The notes below the pieces were generated by a model. The model was not told the DNA's origin and did no database searches. It saw only the letters and a program-made list of their open reading frames with translations. A program made the position numbers and the translations under genes. This document shows, piece by piece, positions 6,819 through 18,407 of a DNA stretch of 20,134 nt (within the stretch, counting starts at the first letter, position 1; each line of letters begins with the position of its first letter). Source of the stretch: an uncultured Clostridia bacterium (lineage in GTDB: Bacteria; Bacillota; Clostridia; Christensenellales; Borkfalkiaceae); the NCBI GenBank assembly GCA_944354085.1, contig CALVPW010000107.1, forward strand, positions 1-20,134, read 5' to 3'.

Positions 6819-7741
6819 TGTCCGTTTCCCCCGTGCAGCTTTTTTCCCGTCACGGCAAGGAACACGTCGTCCATGTCCCCTTTCACGAACTCAAAATCGC
6901 GGCAAAGGTCGGGATGACGCACAAGAAATGCACGCGCCTCCTCCACAGTCATCGCGGCGCGGTATCCGCCGCCTTCCCGTTCGAAAACGATCTCATCGCG
7001 GGCGGCTGCCGCTTCGAGCGCCTGCGGCGCGCCGTACAGCCAAAGATAATTGCGCGAATAGCGGCTCTTGAGCGCGGCGGGCGTATCGTCGGCGGCGATG
7101 GTCCCGTCGTCGATGATGACGACGCGGTCGGATCCGTTCGCCTCCTCCATATAATGCGTGGTGAGAAAGACCGTCATGCCCGTATCCCGCCGTAAATTTC
7201 CGATGACCCCCCAAAACGATTTGCGCGTTTGCGGATCCAGCCCCGTAGTCGGCTCATCCAGGAATAAAATTTTCGGGCGGTTGATAAGCCCGCGGGCGAT
7301 ATCGGCGCGCCGCCGCTGCCCGCCCGACAGTTTCCCAAACGGACGGTCGAGCAATTCACCGAGCCCGAGGAGCTCTGAAAGTTCACCGAGCCGCTCCTTC
7401 CACGCCTTCCCGCGGATGCCGTAACATGCCGCACGGATAGTGAGATTGTCGCGCACCGTGAGAAGATCGTCCAACAAGCTCCCCTGAAAGACGACGCCGA
7501 GCAGCGGCTTGATGCGGGCTGTCTCGCGGTCGAGATCGCAGCCTGCGATGCACACGCGCCCGCCGTCCTTTTTGAGCAGCGTGCATAAGATGTTCACCGT
7601 GGTGCTCTTGCCCGCGCCGTTGACGCCGAGAAAGGCGAACAGCGCTCCCTCTGCAACAGAAAAGGAGATGTCCTTCACCGCGCAGACGCTGCCGTACGAT
7701 TTGACGAGATGTTCCACTTCGATCACGTTGGTTTGTGCCAT
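6815..7741 (-). CDS. ABC transporter ATPase, DrrA-like
   Basis: A 308-residue ATPase with all expected motifs: Walker A GVNGAGKST, Q-loop VVFQGSLLDDLLT, signature LSGGQRRRADIARGL, Walker B ILFLDEPTTGLD and switch TTHYMEEA. A C-terminal extension of about 90 residues follows the nucleotide-binding fold, as in DrrA-type multidrug ATPases. The start MAQTNV was chosen for the GGAGGAG just before it, over an in-frame ATG further upstream. It is first in a four-gene operon and coupled to its permease. The promoter lies about 80 bases upstream. Confidence 0.92.
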   Translation of the reverse strand: MAQTNVIEVEHLVKSYGSVCAVKDISFSVAEGALFAFLGVNGAGKSTTVNILCTLLKKDGGRVCIAGCDLDRETARIKPLLGVVFQGSLLDDLLTVRDNLTIRAACYGIRGKAWKERLGELSELLGLGELLDRPFGKLSGGQRRRADIARGLINRPKILFLDEPTTGLDPQTRKSFWGVIGNLRRDTGMTVFLTTHYMEEANGSDRVVIIDDGTIAADDTPAALKSRYSRNYLWLYGAPQALEAAAARDEIVFEREGGGYRAAMTVEEARAFLVRHPDLCRDFEFVKGDMDDVFLAVTGKKLHGGNGQ

Positions 7742-7819
7742 ACGCTCCTCCTTGTTTTCCCGGAATACACAAGCCTGCCCGCAAAGCAGCATCACGGAGA
7801 CCCCGCATCTCCCACAAAT

Positions 7820-7850
7820 ATTATACTACCCCCCCCCATGCGATTGTCAA
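7820..7850 (-). promoter_or_regulatory. Promoter of ABC exporter operon, G9 spacer
   Basis: On the minus strand, -35 TTGACA (7845-7850) and -10 TATAAT (7820-7825) are both perfect but lie 19 nt apart, longer than the ideal 17. The spacer holds a run of nine Gs (7829-7837 on the plus strand as C9). An alternative -10, TAGTAT, would give 16 nt. Slippage in the run would change the spacing. The leader of about 70 nt has a small GGAGA/TCTCC stem. Confidence 0.7.
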
Positions 7851-7907
7851 GCAAATGCAACCATCTTTTGCGGGGCGCATAAAAAAATCCGCCCGCGGCC
7901 CGCCCTT

Positions 7908-8585
7908 TTACAGGCGCTCCGCGAGCGATAAAACTTGGTCATAATCGGCGGCGGCATACCCGTCGTAGCCCTGCGGAACGCCCGCGGGGCAATACAGGAC
8001 GAAGTCGACGCCCAGCCGTTTTGCACATACCATGTCCGACGTGAGGCTGTCCCCCACGTACATGGTATGCTCCTTTTTAAGCGCGGGGATATGCGCTTCG
8101 ACATGGCGCACATACTCCCACGAGGGCTTGGAAAAGCCGACCTCCTCCGAAACGAACACATCCGAAAAGAGCGGCAGCATCCCCGCCGCCTGCATATGCG
8201 CGCGCTGCACCCTGCGCGCGCCGTTGGTCACGGCGTACAGCCTGCCGCGGCGGGCGAGCGCCCTTAAAAAGTCCAAAGCGCCTTGGAACGGATAAACGTG
8301 GCGGCGCATCGCGTCGAGAAAGCACACGGCGAGCGCGTCGGCGCGCGTGCGCAGGGAGAATTCCTCTTTAAGCCGCTCAAAGCGCAGTACGACCAGCCGT
8401 TCGCGGGTGACTTCGCCCCGTTCGAGCGCCTTCCAGAGCGCGTCGTTGATGGCGTGGAAGCGCGCGGCGACCGCGTCGTCCGCCCGTTCGCCGAACGACG
8501 TGAGCACACTTTTGAGCTGCTCGCGCTCCAGCCGCTGAAAGTCCAGCAGCGTATCGTCGATATCCAGCAAAAACGTGTCCTTCAC
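7908..8585 (-). CDS. HAD phosphatase, YjjG-like
   Basis: A 225-residue haloacid dehalogenase-family hydrolase. All four motifs are present: DIDDTLLDF with the nucleophile Asp near residue 8, VTNG (motif II), the Lys in VGFSKPSWEYV (motif III) and YVGDSLTSDM (motif IV). The cap lies between motifs I and II. FVSEEVGFSKP resembles YjjG-type pyrimidine 5'-nucleotidases that clean up non-canonical nucleotides, but the exact substrate is inference. It starts with GTG, whose last two bases overlap the helD stop (GTGA), with GGGAGGA upstream, so it is coupled to helD. After the stop is a GC-rich stretch and T7, possibly a weak terminator. Confidence 0.87.
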   Translation of the reverse strand: MKDTFLLDIDDTLLDFQRLEREQLKSVLTSFGERADDAVAARFHAINDALWKALERGEVTRERLVVLRFERLKEEFSLRTRADALAVCFLDAMRRHVYPFQGALDFLRALARRGRLYAVTNGARRVQRAHMQAAGMLPLFSDVFVSEEVGFSKPSWEYVRHVEAHIPALKKEHTMYVGDSLTSDMVCAKRLGVDFVLYCPAGVPQGYDGYAAADYDQVLSLAERL

Positions 8586-10951
8586 CCTTCCTCCCTCACG
8601 ACTGCCAGCTCGCGCAGCGCCCGCGTGTATGCGATATATTTTTCGTTCTCCGTCATCCCCTTGTCGTAGACGGCGACGGCGGAAAATTCCAGCCCCTTGC
8701 TCTCGAACACGCTCATCACGTTGACTTTGCGCTTGCTGAGCTTCCCGTCCTCTTTGAGGATGCTGAACCCCCGCTTTTCGAAAAGAGGCAGGTACTCCTC
8801 CTTGGCGATCACGGCTTTTAAGCCTTGCTTTCCGCGGAAAAACGCACCAAGACGGTGCGGACGGATCTCCTCGACGGGCGCGCCGATGAGCCCGATGGGA
8901 CGCATGGCGGCGTCCACGACTTCGGAGACGAACGCCACGATCTCGTTGGTATTGCGGTAGTTCTGATCGAGCGTATACACGGTATCCGAGACCGCCGTCC
9001 AATCGCGCACCCCGCGCCACGGCGTGATGTTTTGTTTGAGATCGCCGAACACGTTCAAAGCGGCGTCCGCATGGATGCGCTTCAAAAGCGCGTATTCCCC
9101 TTGCGAGATATCCTGCCCCTCGTCCACGAACACGAGCCCGTACCGCGGCGTGAGCGCCCGCCCCGCCGCCGTGAGCACGTAGGCGACGGCGTACCCGTCC
9201 GACGGATACACCCCCTTCATGCCGAATTTTGCCTTGTACTTTTGCACCGTCTCGCGGTACAGCCAGCGCGCGACGGCTGCCCCGTCCCTGCATTTGCCGA
9301 GCTCGCGGCAGTCGCTCGTCAGGCGGACGACGGCGAAAAACTCGCGGAAGAGCTCGCATCCCCCACCCATGTCTGCGATGACCGCGCGGATACGCTGCGC
9401 CTCCTCCTTGAGCTGCGCGCGGCGGGCGATACGGTCGGCGTAGGTATACACCTCCTCCGACCCCTTTTTGAGACGGTACCGTTTGAGATCGGATATCTCC
9501 CGTTCGATGACGCCTTCCAGCGTCGTAAGGTCGTTTTGTGCCGCAAAAAAGATCTTTTCGGCATTCGCCGCCACATAGTGCGCGCAGCGGTAAAATTCGG
9601 TGAACTGACGGAAAAAGTAATCGGGCGTGCGCGGCTGTTCGCGCAGCACGAAGGTGAGGAAATCCTCCACCTGCACATATGCGCTCATGAGCGCGCGGAA
9701 GGGTTTTGTAAAGTAGAATCCCCCCTCTTTGTTGTCTTTGAGCTCGCCGAGCACCGCCCTTCTGACGCGCACGGACGCATTCTTGACGCGCACGAACTTT
9801 TGCTGCAGCTCCCCGCAGGCGGCGAGGATGCGTTCGGCGACTTCGCGGCATTCCCGCCCCGCGAACAGCCCAAAGATCCCGTCGTACAGCTTTTGCACCT
9901 TTGCCGCGGCGTCGGCGGTGAATTTTTGCGAATAGACGTAAGAAAGATACGCCTCGCTCTCCCGCGCGGAAGAGAGGTGCGCTTTTAGGTCGAGCCCCTC
10001 GTTCATGAGCGCGCGGAAAAAGTAGTCGCGCAGCGTCGTCGTGCGCACCTTTTGCAGTTCGAGCACTTGCGACAGTTCGTCGATAAAGGCGTTGAAGCTC
10101 ACCGAAGGCGTGATAACGAGCACGTCGCGCGGGCGGATGGTCTCGTTGTTGTACATGAGATAGCTCAGCCTGTGCAGCAAGATCATCGTCTTCCCGCTGC
10201 CCGCGCAGCCCTGCAAGACGAAGCTCTCGCGCTCGGGCAGCGTGACGATCTCGAACTGCTGCTCTTGGATGGTGCGGATGATGTCGCGGATGTGTACGTC
10301 GTCCTTGCGGCTTTGAATGATGCTCCTAAGGTACGGGTCGAACAAGATCTCCTCGTCCCTGCCGCCGATCTCTTCGGGCGAGAGGACGTCGCGCACCGAA
10401 AGATACTCGTTGCGGAAATCGAGCAGCTTTCCGTTCTTGACGGAGAGCGCGCGGCGGAGCACGGTGCGGTACTCGTAATCGTTGATGGTGAACTGCACGC
10501 GGCTCTTTTGATAATAGCGGACGGCAAGCGGCGCGCGCCAATCGACGATCTCCAGATTGACGTCCCCCCTTTTGCCGATATAGTAACTGTTGTACCCTTC
10601 CTTGTCGTCCACCACGTCCATGCGGGCAAAGTAGGGTTCGGAAAAGAAAGGCTTGTAGCCGAGCAATTTCTTTTCTTCGGCGGCGATGAACGCCTTCTTT
10701 TCCTGCAAAGCGCGAAAATCCTCGGCGCCGTATTTCTCACGCGCGGCGATCTCGGCGATCTCCTCCTTTGCCGCGCGGATGCGCGCACGGATACGGGTGA
10801 TGTACGCCGCTTTGAGCATGACGAGCACTGCGGAAAGGTGCCCTTCTTCGTACGCCGTCTGTTTCTCGCGGTCGATGAGTGCGAGATACCACGCCTTGTC
10901 CGCGCAGATCTTCGGATCCAGCCATTCGCGGACGGTCTTCTTTTCCCCCAT
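8582..10951 (-). CDS. helD: UvrD-like helicase, HelD family
   Basis: A 789-residue superfamily 1 ATPase. HelD binds RNA polymerase and releases stalled enzyme from DNA in Bacillus and relatives. An N-terminal helical region rich in Lys/Glu (about residues 40-100) fits the coiled coil that HelD pushes into the polymerase secondary channel. Walker A is GCAGSGKT (248-255), motif II is YGLVFVDEGQDIS, then LKQNITPWRGVRDW, LDQNYRNTNEI and the C-terminal IAYTRALREL. Length agrees with Bacillus HelD (774). The start MGEKK follows GGAGGT at good spacing; an ATG eight codons upstream lacks one. Chromosomal proximity to rpoBC is suggestive but they are separate transcription units. Confidence 0.9.
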   Translation of the reverse strand: MGEKKTVREWLDPKICADKAWYLALIDREKQTAYEEGHLSAVLVMLKAAYITRIRARIRAAKEEIAEIAAREKYGAEDFRALQEKKAFIAAEEKKLLGYKPFFSEPYFARMDVVDDKEGYNSYYIGKRGDVNLEIVDWRAPLAVRYYQKSRVQFTINDYEYRTVLRRALSVKNGKLLDFRNEYLSVRDVLSPEEIGGRDEEILFDPYLRSIIQSRKDDVHIRDIIRTIQEQQFEIVTLPERESFVLQGCAGSGKTMILLHRLSYLMYNNETIRPRDVLVITPSVSFNAFIDELSQVLELQKVRTTTLRDYFFRALMNEGLDLKAHLSSARESEAYLSYVYSQKFTADAAAKVQKLYDGIFGLFAGRECREVAERILAACGELQQKFVRVKNASVRVRRAVLGELKDNKEGGFYFTKPFRALMSAYVQVEDFLTFVLREQPRTPDYFFRQFTEFYRCAHYVAANAEKIFFAAQNDLTTLEGVIEREISDLKRYRLKKGSEEVYTYADRIARRAQLKEEAQRIRAVIADMGGGCELFREFFAVVRLTSDCRELGKCRDGAAVARWLYRETVQKYKAKFGMKGVYPSDGYAVAYVLTAAGRALTPRYGLVFVDEGQDISQGEYALLKRIHADAALNVFGDLKQNITPWRGVRDWTAVSDTVYTLDQNYRNTNEIVAFVSEVVDAAMRPIGLIGAPVEEIRPHRLGAFFRGKQGLKAVIAKEEYLPLFEKRGFSILKEDGKLSKRKVNVMSVFESKGLEFSAVAVYDKGMTENEKYIAYTRALRELAVVREEG

Positions 10952-10979
10952 GGCGCACCTCCCCTTGGTCATTGCTCTT

Positions 10980-10988
10980 ATCATACCA
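10980..10988 (-). promoter_or_regulatory. Extended -10 promoter for helD
   Basis: On the minus strand TGGTATGAT is a -10 hexamer (TATGAT) with the extended TGn motif. No good -35 is seen 17 nt upstream. It lies about 30 bases before the helD start, after the arsR terminator. Confidence 0.6.
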
Positions 10989-11040
10989 TAAAATGACGCG
11001 TTTGTGTTGCTTTTTATAAAAAAAGTTGCCCGCAGCAAGA

Positions 11041-11068
11041 AAAAAAAGCGGAGAAAACCCCGCTTTTT
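11041..11068. terminator. Terminator after arsR
   Basis: A 12-bp stem (11041-11052 with 11057-11068) includes six A-T pairs, one G-T wobble and a four-base loop. T runs leave on both sides. It separates arsR from helD and could act on either strand. Confidence 0.88.
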
Positions 11069-11100
11069 TGCGTTGATACGCATGCAATTGTGTGCATTTT

Positions 11101-11358
11101 TCAGTTGAAAAGCCGCGTGAGCTCCTTTTGCAGCGCACGGAACGCGGGAAGATTGAGCGAATAGATGAGCGTCTGCGCGCGGCGCTCGCATTTGACGAGC
11201 GCGCAGCCTTTGAGCACCGAGAGATGGTGCGATACCGTGGCGGGCGAGAGCGAAAACTGATCGGCGATCTCCCCCGCCGTGTGCGGACGGCTTTTTAACA
11301 GTTCCACGACTTTGCGCCGCGTCTCGTCGGACAGGGCGCCCCATGCGTTGTTCGTCAT
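11101..11358 (-). CDS. ArsR-family transcriptional regulator
   Basis: An 85-residue winged helix protein. The family pattern is complete: ALSDETRRKVVELLK at the start, then the recognition helix SLSPATVSHHLSVLKGCALV and the wing KCERRAQTLIYSLN. No metal-binding Cys pair of the ArsR/SmtB kind (ELCVCDL) is seen in the helix where it usually lies, so it may belong to the SdpR-like, metal-independent subset. GGAAAG precedes the ATG. Palindromes on both sides of its promoter suggest autoregulation. It is followed by a terminator, so it is a single-gene unit and its wider targets are unknown. Confidence 0.88.
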   Translation of the reverse strand: MTNNAWGALSDETRRKVVELLKSRPHTAGEIADQFSLSPATVSHHLSVLKGCALVKCERRAQTLIYSLNLPAFRALQKELTRLFN

Positions 11359-11371
11359 ATCTTTCCTTCGT

Positions 11372-11391
11372 ATTTCGAAAAATCTCTAAAT
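11372..11391. promoter_or_regulatory. Possible ArsR operator, downstream site
   Basis: An imperfect 20-bp palindrome (ATTT...AAAT with inner GA/TC) lies between the -10 and the arsR start, where a bound repressor would block the promoter. It shares the TTTAGA half-site with the upstream palindrome. Confidence 0.4.
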
Positions 11392-11393
11392 AT

Positions 11394-11422
11394 AGTATAT
11401 CGCCGAAGGTAAAATATGTCAA
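11394..11422 (-). promoter_or_regulatory. Sigma-A promoter for arsR
   Basis: On the minus strand -35 TTGACA (11417-11422) and -10 TATACT (11394-11399) are 17 nt apart, giving a strong promoter about 35 nt before the arsR ATG. Confidence 0.88.
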
Positions 11423-11428
11423 GCATTC

Positions 11429-11444
11429 TTAGAAGATTTTCTAA
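11429..11444. promoter_or_regulatory. Possible ArsR operator, upstream site
   Basis: A perfect inverted repeat TTAGAA-4-TTCTAA lies just upstream of the arsR -35 and a few bases past the stop of the sigma/anti-sigma gene. Size and A+T content suit an ArsR-family site. Confidence 0.45.
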
Positions 11445-11447
11445 ATA

Positions 11448-12947
11448 TCACCTGTGCTTGCCGTCATCGTCGTCATCATCGTCATCGTCGTCATCGTCCT
11501 CGTCTTCGTCATCGTCGTCATCGTCGTCATCGTCCTCGTCTTCGGGCTCGTAGAGTTCCTCCACCGCCTCCAAAAACTCATCGAACAGCTCATCGAAGAG
11601 GTACGCGTCGCCATAGCGCGCAAGCTCGCGTTCGAGCTCAAAAAAGTTTTCCAAAAGTTCTTCCTTGTCCTCGTCGCCGTCCTCGTAAATACAGTCTTCC
11701 CCGAGGTAGAGGTATTTGGCATTGAACGCCGCGGGCGGCAAGGCGGCAAGATCGGCACGGTAGGTCTGCATCAGCGCGTGCACGGTCTCGGCAAAGGTGG
11801 TGCGGAGCGCACCCAGCTCCCGTTCGAGGTAATCTTCGAAATCGCCCATCGCGCGTTCGTCGTAGGCGGCGATGAGCGCGTCCAGCTCGCCCTCCTCCAT
11901 CCCGCGCACGGAATAAGCGCCGTCTGCCGCGAGGCGCGCGCGCACGCGTTCTTCCAGCTTTGCGCCGTCGGCACCCGTGCCGCACACGTGCACGCCGTCC
12001 GCCGTGATCAGGCGCTTTTCTTCGGAGAGCGCCACGAACTTTTCGCCCGCGTCCTCGGGCGTGAGCCCGACGAACGTCTCCCCCGCAATGAGCAGCGCGG
12101 CGTCGCGGTTGAGCGCTTTGACGCCCGTCACCTTATCCTTTTCGACGACGAACTCCACCGCGGGATTGATGCTGATATAGATCCCGCCCGTGAGCCCGCC
12201 GCCCAGCGTAAAGGGCAGGATGACGGCGAGCGCCAACACGCAAAACGCCAGCACGCAGGCGATGATCACCTTCCACCGATGCGGATGCGCGGCAGCGAGG
12301 ACTTCTCCCGTCTGCTCCGCGCCGCAGGCGGCGCGTACGCGATCGTATATCTCGGGCGTATGCGCATCTGCCTCTGCCCGAAGCTCCCGTTCCAGCTCGC
12401 CGCGCTGCATCCTGCCACCTCCTTCCCGCAGTTGTCGTGTTTCGTCGAGGGCGGCGCGCATTTTTTCGACCGCCCGCCCGTAGTGCCACGTGACGGTGGC
12501 GAGCGGGAGATGCAGGATCTCCGCGATCTCCCGCCGTTTGTATCCTTCCGCCGCCGCAAGCATCAAAACGGCAAATTCCTTCTGCTTTAAGATACGCCGC
12601 GCCAGATCGATGAGCAGCCCGTATTCGTCCGCCTGCCACGTGCCGAACAATTCGGGCACGGCGGTCTCGTCGACGTGGACTTCCCGCCTGCGCCTGCGCC
12701 AAAGGGTGATCGCCTCGTTGCGGGCGATGCGCGCCACCCACGCCGCGCCGTTGCTGCCCGCGCGGTAGCGCGCGGCATGCGCGAGGACTTTTAAGTACGT
12801 CGACTGCATCGCATCCTCGGCAAGCATACGCTCGCGGAGGATGGAGAGCGCGATGTAATATACGGTCTTGCGCGTGAGGCGGTAGACTTCTTCCAACGCA
12901 TCCCGCTCGCCGTTTGCGATCCTCGTAAGCGCCCGATCGACAGACAT
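11448..12947 (-). CDS. ECF sigma factor fused to RsgI-like anti-sigma factor
   Basis: One 499-residue frame joins two proteins that are normally separate. Residues 1-170 are an ECF sigma factor: region 2 (ALSILRERMLAEDAMQSTYL and AWVARIARNEAITLWRRRRR) and region 4 (RREIAEILHLPLATVTWHYG). From Met180 an anti-sigma domain begins (MQRGELERELRAEADAH), then a membrane segment (about 225-247) and the RsgI domain GGIYISINPAVEFVVEKDKVTGVKALN. RsgI proteins self-cleave at an Asn-Pro bond; here that is Asn261-Pro262. The rest is extracytoplasmic and ends in a tail of about 30 mostly Asp residues. No stop separates the halves, and the linker EGGGR is encoded by a Shine-Dalgarno sequence. Stop-codon loss, indel or assembly error are alternatives to a true fusion. 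Confidence 0.85.
   Translation of the reverse strand: MSVDRALTRIANGERDALEEVYRLTRKTVYYIALSILRERMLAEDAMQSTYLKVLAHAARYRAGSNGAAWVARIARNEAITLWRRRRREVHVDETAVPELFGTWQADEYGLLIDLARRILKQKEFAVLMLAAAEGYKRREIAEILHLPLATVTWHYGRAVEKMRAALDETRQLREGGGRMQRGELERELRAEADAHTPEIYDRVRAACGAEQTGEVLAAAHPHRWKVIIACVLAFCVLALAVILPFTLGGGLTGGIYISINPAVEFVVEKDKVTGVKALNRDAALLIAGETFVGLTPEDAGEKFVALSEEKRLITADGVHVCGTGADGAKLEERVRARLAADGAYSVRGMEEGELDALIAAYDERAMGDFEDYLERELGALRTTFAETVHALMQTYRADLAALPPAAFNAKYLYLGEDCIYEDGDEDKEELLENFFELERELARYGDAYLFDELFDEFLEAVEELYEPEDEDDDDDDDDDEDEDDDDDDDDDDDDGKHR
11463..11549 (-). repeat. GAY trinucleotide tract encoding poly-Asp/Glu tail
   Basis: Near-continuous GAT/GAC/GAG codons encode the acidic C-terminal tail of the anti-sigma part, including runs of nine and twelve Asp. 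Such tracts can slip during replication. A similar tract ends the neighbouring lipoprotein. Confidence 0.85.
12408..12424 (-). promoter_or_regulatory. Internal ribosome binding site and start for anti-sigma
   Basis: Inside the fused frame, AAGGAGGT (12417-12424) lies six bases before an ATG (12408-12410) at the point where RsgI-type proteins normally start. A free anti-sigma protein of 320 residues (11448-12410) could be made from it beside the full fusion. Confidence 0.75.
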
Positions 12948-12971
12948 TTGCGCGCCCTCCCTTTTTGTCCC

Positions 12972-13000
12972 ATTATATCAGACGGCGAAAGGCAAGTCAA
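12972..13000 (-). promoter_or_regulatory. Sigma-A promoter for the sigma/anti-sigma gene
   Basis: On the minus strand -35 TTGACT (12995-13000) and -10 TATAAT (12972-12977) are 17 nt apart. The -35 overlaps the stop codon of the preceding lipoprotein gene. It looks like a housekeeping promoter; I see no clear second, ECF-type promoter. Confidence 0.8.
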
Positions 13001-14031
13001 GCGCCGTCACGCCGCTGTGCACCGCGTCCTCTGCGATCGTCATCGTCGTCATCGTCGTCATCATCGTCGAGATCGCCATCGTAAGGGAGCTGCGTATATT
13101 CATAGCCGTTCGCCGTTTTTTTGACGGCGAACCGACCGAAAGAACCGTCGGCAAGGCGGTACGTGACTGCGATCGCTTCGCTGCCGCCGCGCGTCTCTTT
13201 CCCGACCTCGTACACGCTGCGCGCACCGTCTTTGAGGATGCAAAGCGTGTACTCCGTCTCCTGCTCGCCGTGCTCTTCTTCCGTCTCGAACGCGATGCTC
13301 GTGCGCTCGACGAGCCTGCCGTCCTTGCGGATGCTGTATACATACTCGCGTTCCGCTTCGTGTTCGCCGCCTTCTTGTTCCGTCTCCGTTTCCAGATCCA
13401 TCTGCACGTAGGTATCCGCATCCTCTGGATGGGTGGCGCGCATCCAAAATTCTTCGCTCGTCTCGCTCTCGCCGCCCTCGCGCTCGGTCTCCACGCTGCG
13501 ATAGCCCGTCATCGGGTATTCCACGCCGTCGAGCACCGTGACGCCCGTCAGACGGTACGCCTCCGTTTTCTCCGCCTCGCCGTCGTCGTGCTCCTCACGG
13601 GAGACGACCTGCTCCTCCGAGTAATAGAGCACGTGCATAAGCGCGCTGCCGTCGGGCTGTTTGCCCTCGACGGTGAGCTTATAGTCGAACGCATACGCCT
13701 CGTCGGGATTCTCCGTGACCGCCGTGCGGAGCGCGTCGTCGTGCAGGAAAGCGTCCAATGCGCCGAAATACGCCTCGAACGCCTCTGCGCCCTGCAAAGG
13801 CGCCTCCTCTGCGCGCGCCGAAAGCGACGCGTTGCGCGCCATCCCCTCGGCAAGCAGGCGCGCCGTCGTGGCTGCGCCGACGCCGTAGGTGTCGCGCGCG
13901 CCCGCCTCAACGGAGAGCCCCGCTCCGCCAAAGCCGCCCTTTCCCTGCTCGTTCGTACCACACGCCGCGAATACCGCGAGCGCGGAACCTGCCACTGCCG
14001 CCGTCAGCAATGCTGCGATCGTCTTTTTCAT
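12997..14031 (-). CDS. Lipoprotein with acidic repeats and poly-Asp tail
   Basis: A 344-residue protein with a lipoprotein signal (MKKTIAALLTAAVAGSALAV, then FAAC), so exported and lipid-anchored. I do not recognise a named domain. The mature part contains three degenerate stretches of roughly 35-40 residues of alternating acidic and aromatic or aliphatic residues (for example LETETEQEGGEHEAEREY and FETEEEHGEQETEY), each followed by a strand like YSIRKDG or LCILKDG, suggesting a beta-rich sheet. The C-terminus has eleven consecutive Asp, then a basic RRGRGAQRR. The start is set by GGAGGA before MKK. It sits directly upstream of the sigma/anti-sigma gene, and the shared Asp tail hints at a link, but function is unknown. 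Confidence 0.75.
   Translation of the reverse strand: MKKTIAALLTAAVAGSALAVFAACGTNEQGKGGFGGAGLSVEAGARDTYGVGAATTARLLAEGMARNASLSARAEEAPLQGAEAFEAYFGALDAFLHDDALRTAVTENPDEAYAFDYKLTVEGKQPDGSALMHVLYYSEEQVVSREEHDDGEAEKTEAYRLTGVTVLDGVEYPMTGYRSVETEREGGESETSEEFWMRATHPEDADTYVQMDLETETEQEGGEHEAEREYVYSIRKDGRLVERTSIAFETEEEHGEQETEYTLCILKDGARSVYEVGKETRGGSEAIAVTYRLADGSFGRFAVKKTANGYEYTQLPYDGDLDDDDDDDDDDDRRGRGAQRRDGA
13036..13068 (-). repeat. GAY trinucleotide tract (Asp11)
   Basis: Eleven successive GAT/GAC codons lie near the end of the lipoprotein gene and form a short microsatellite similar to the one at 11463-11549. Confidence 0.85.
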
Positions 14032-14165
14032 ATCCTGATCCTCCGTTTTAAGGTCTTGGGATGTCGTTTGCATCCCCTTTGCACCCTTACAACGCGGCAG
14101 CGGGCGATCTTGTTGGAAAAATTTTCAAATTTGCAAAAAAATTTTTTACGGCGTTTCACAAGGAT
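14032..14165. other. Intergenic region upstream of lipoprotein gene
   Basis: About 130 bases lie between the rpoC terminator and the lipoprotein start. The rpoC-proximal half is very A+T-rich (14112-14153). GGGATG (14058-14063) and CATCCC (14071-14076) form a small inverted repeat in what would be the leader. I could not find a convincing -35/-10 pair, so the promoter is unassigned and may use another sigma factor. Confidence 0.4.
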
Positions 14166-14201
14166 AAAAATTTCCCCGCCGCAAACGCGGCGGGGAAATT
14201 T
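14166..14201 (-). terminator. Terminator after rpoC
   Basis: A perfect 15-bp stem (14168-14182 with 14187-14201), loop AAAC on the plus strand, is followed by T5 in the direction of transcription. It begins four bases after the rpoC stop and closes the rpoBC operon. Confidence 0.95.
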
Positions 14202-14204
14202 GTT

Positions 14205-18395
<4,191 letters not shown>

Positions 18396-18407
18396 ACTTC
18401 CCTCCCG

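Noticed and set aside
7858..7907. Rho-independent terminator after the HAD gene
   Set aside because: There is a GC-rich stretch and T7 but only a very short possible stem; too weak to call.
8825..9988. Plus-strand open frame antisense to helD
   Set aside because: The reverse frame is a clear helicase with all motifs; the plus frame looks like a compositional shadow.
10952..11422. Upstream extension of the helD frame across arsR
   Set aside because: It overlaps the arsR gene, its terminator and its promoter, while GGAGGT sits before MGEKK at 10951.
11463..11549. CRISPR-like or tandem repeat array
   Set aside because: It is a coding GAT/GAC microsatellite with no spacers.
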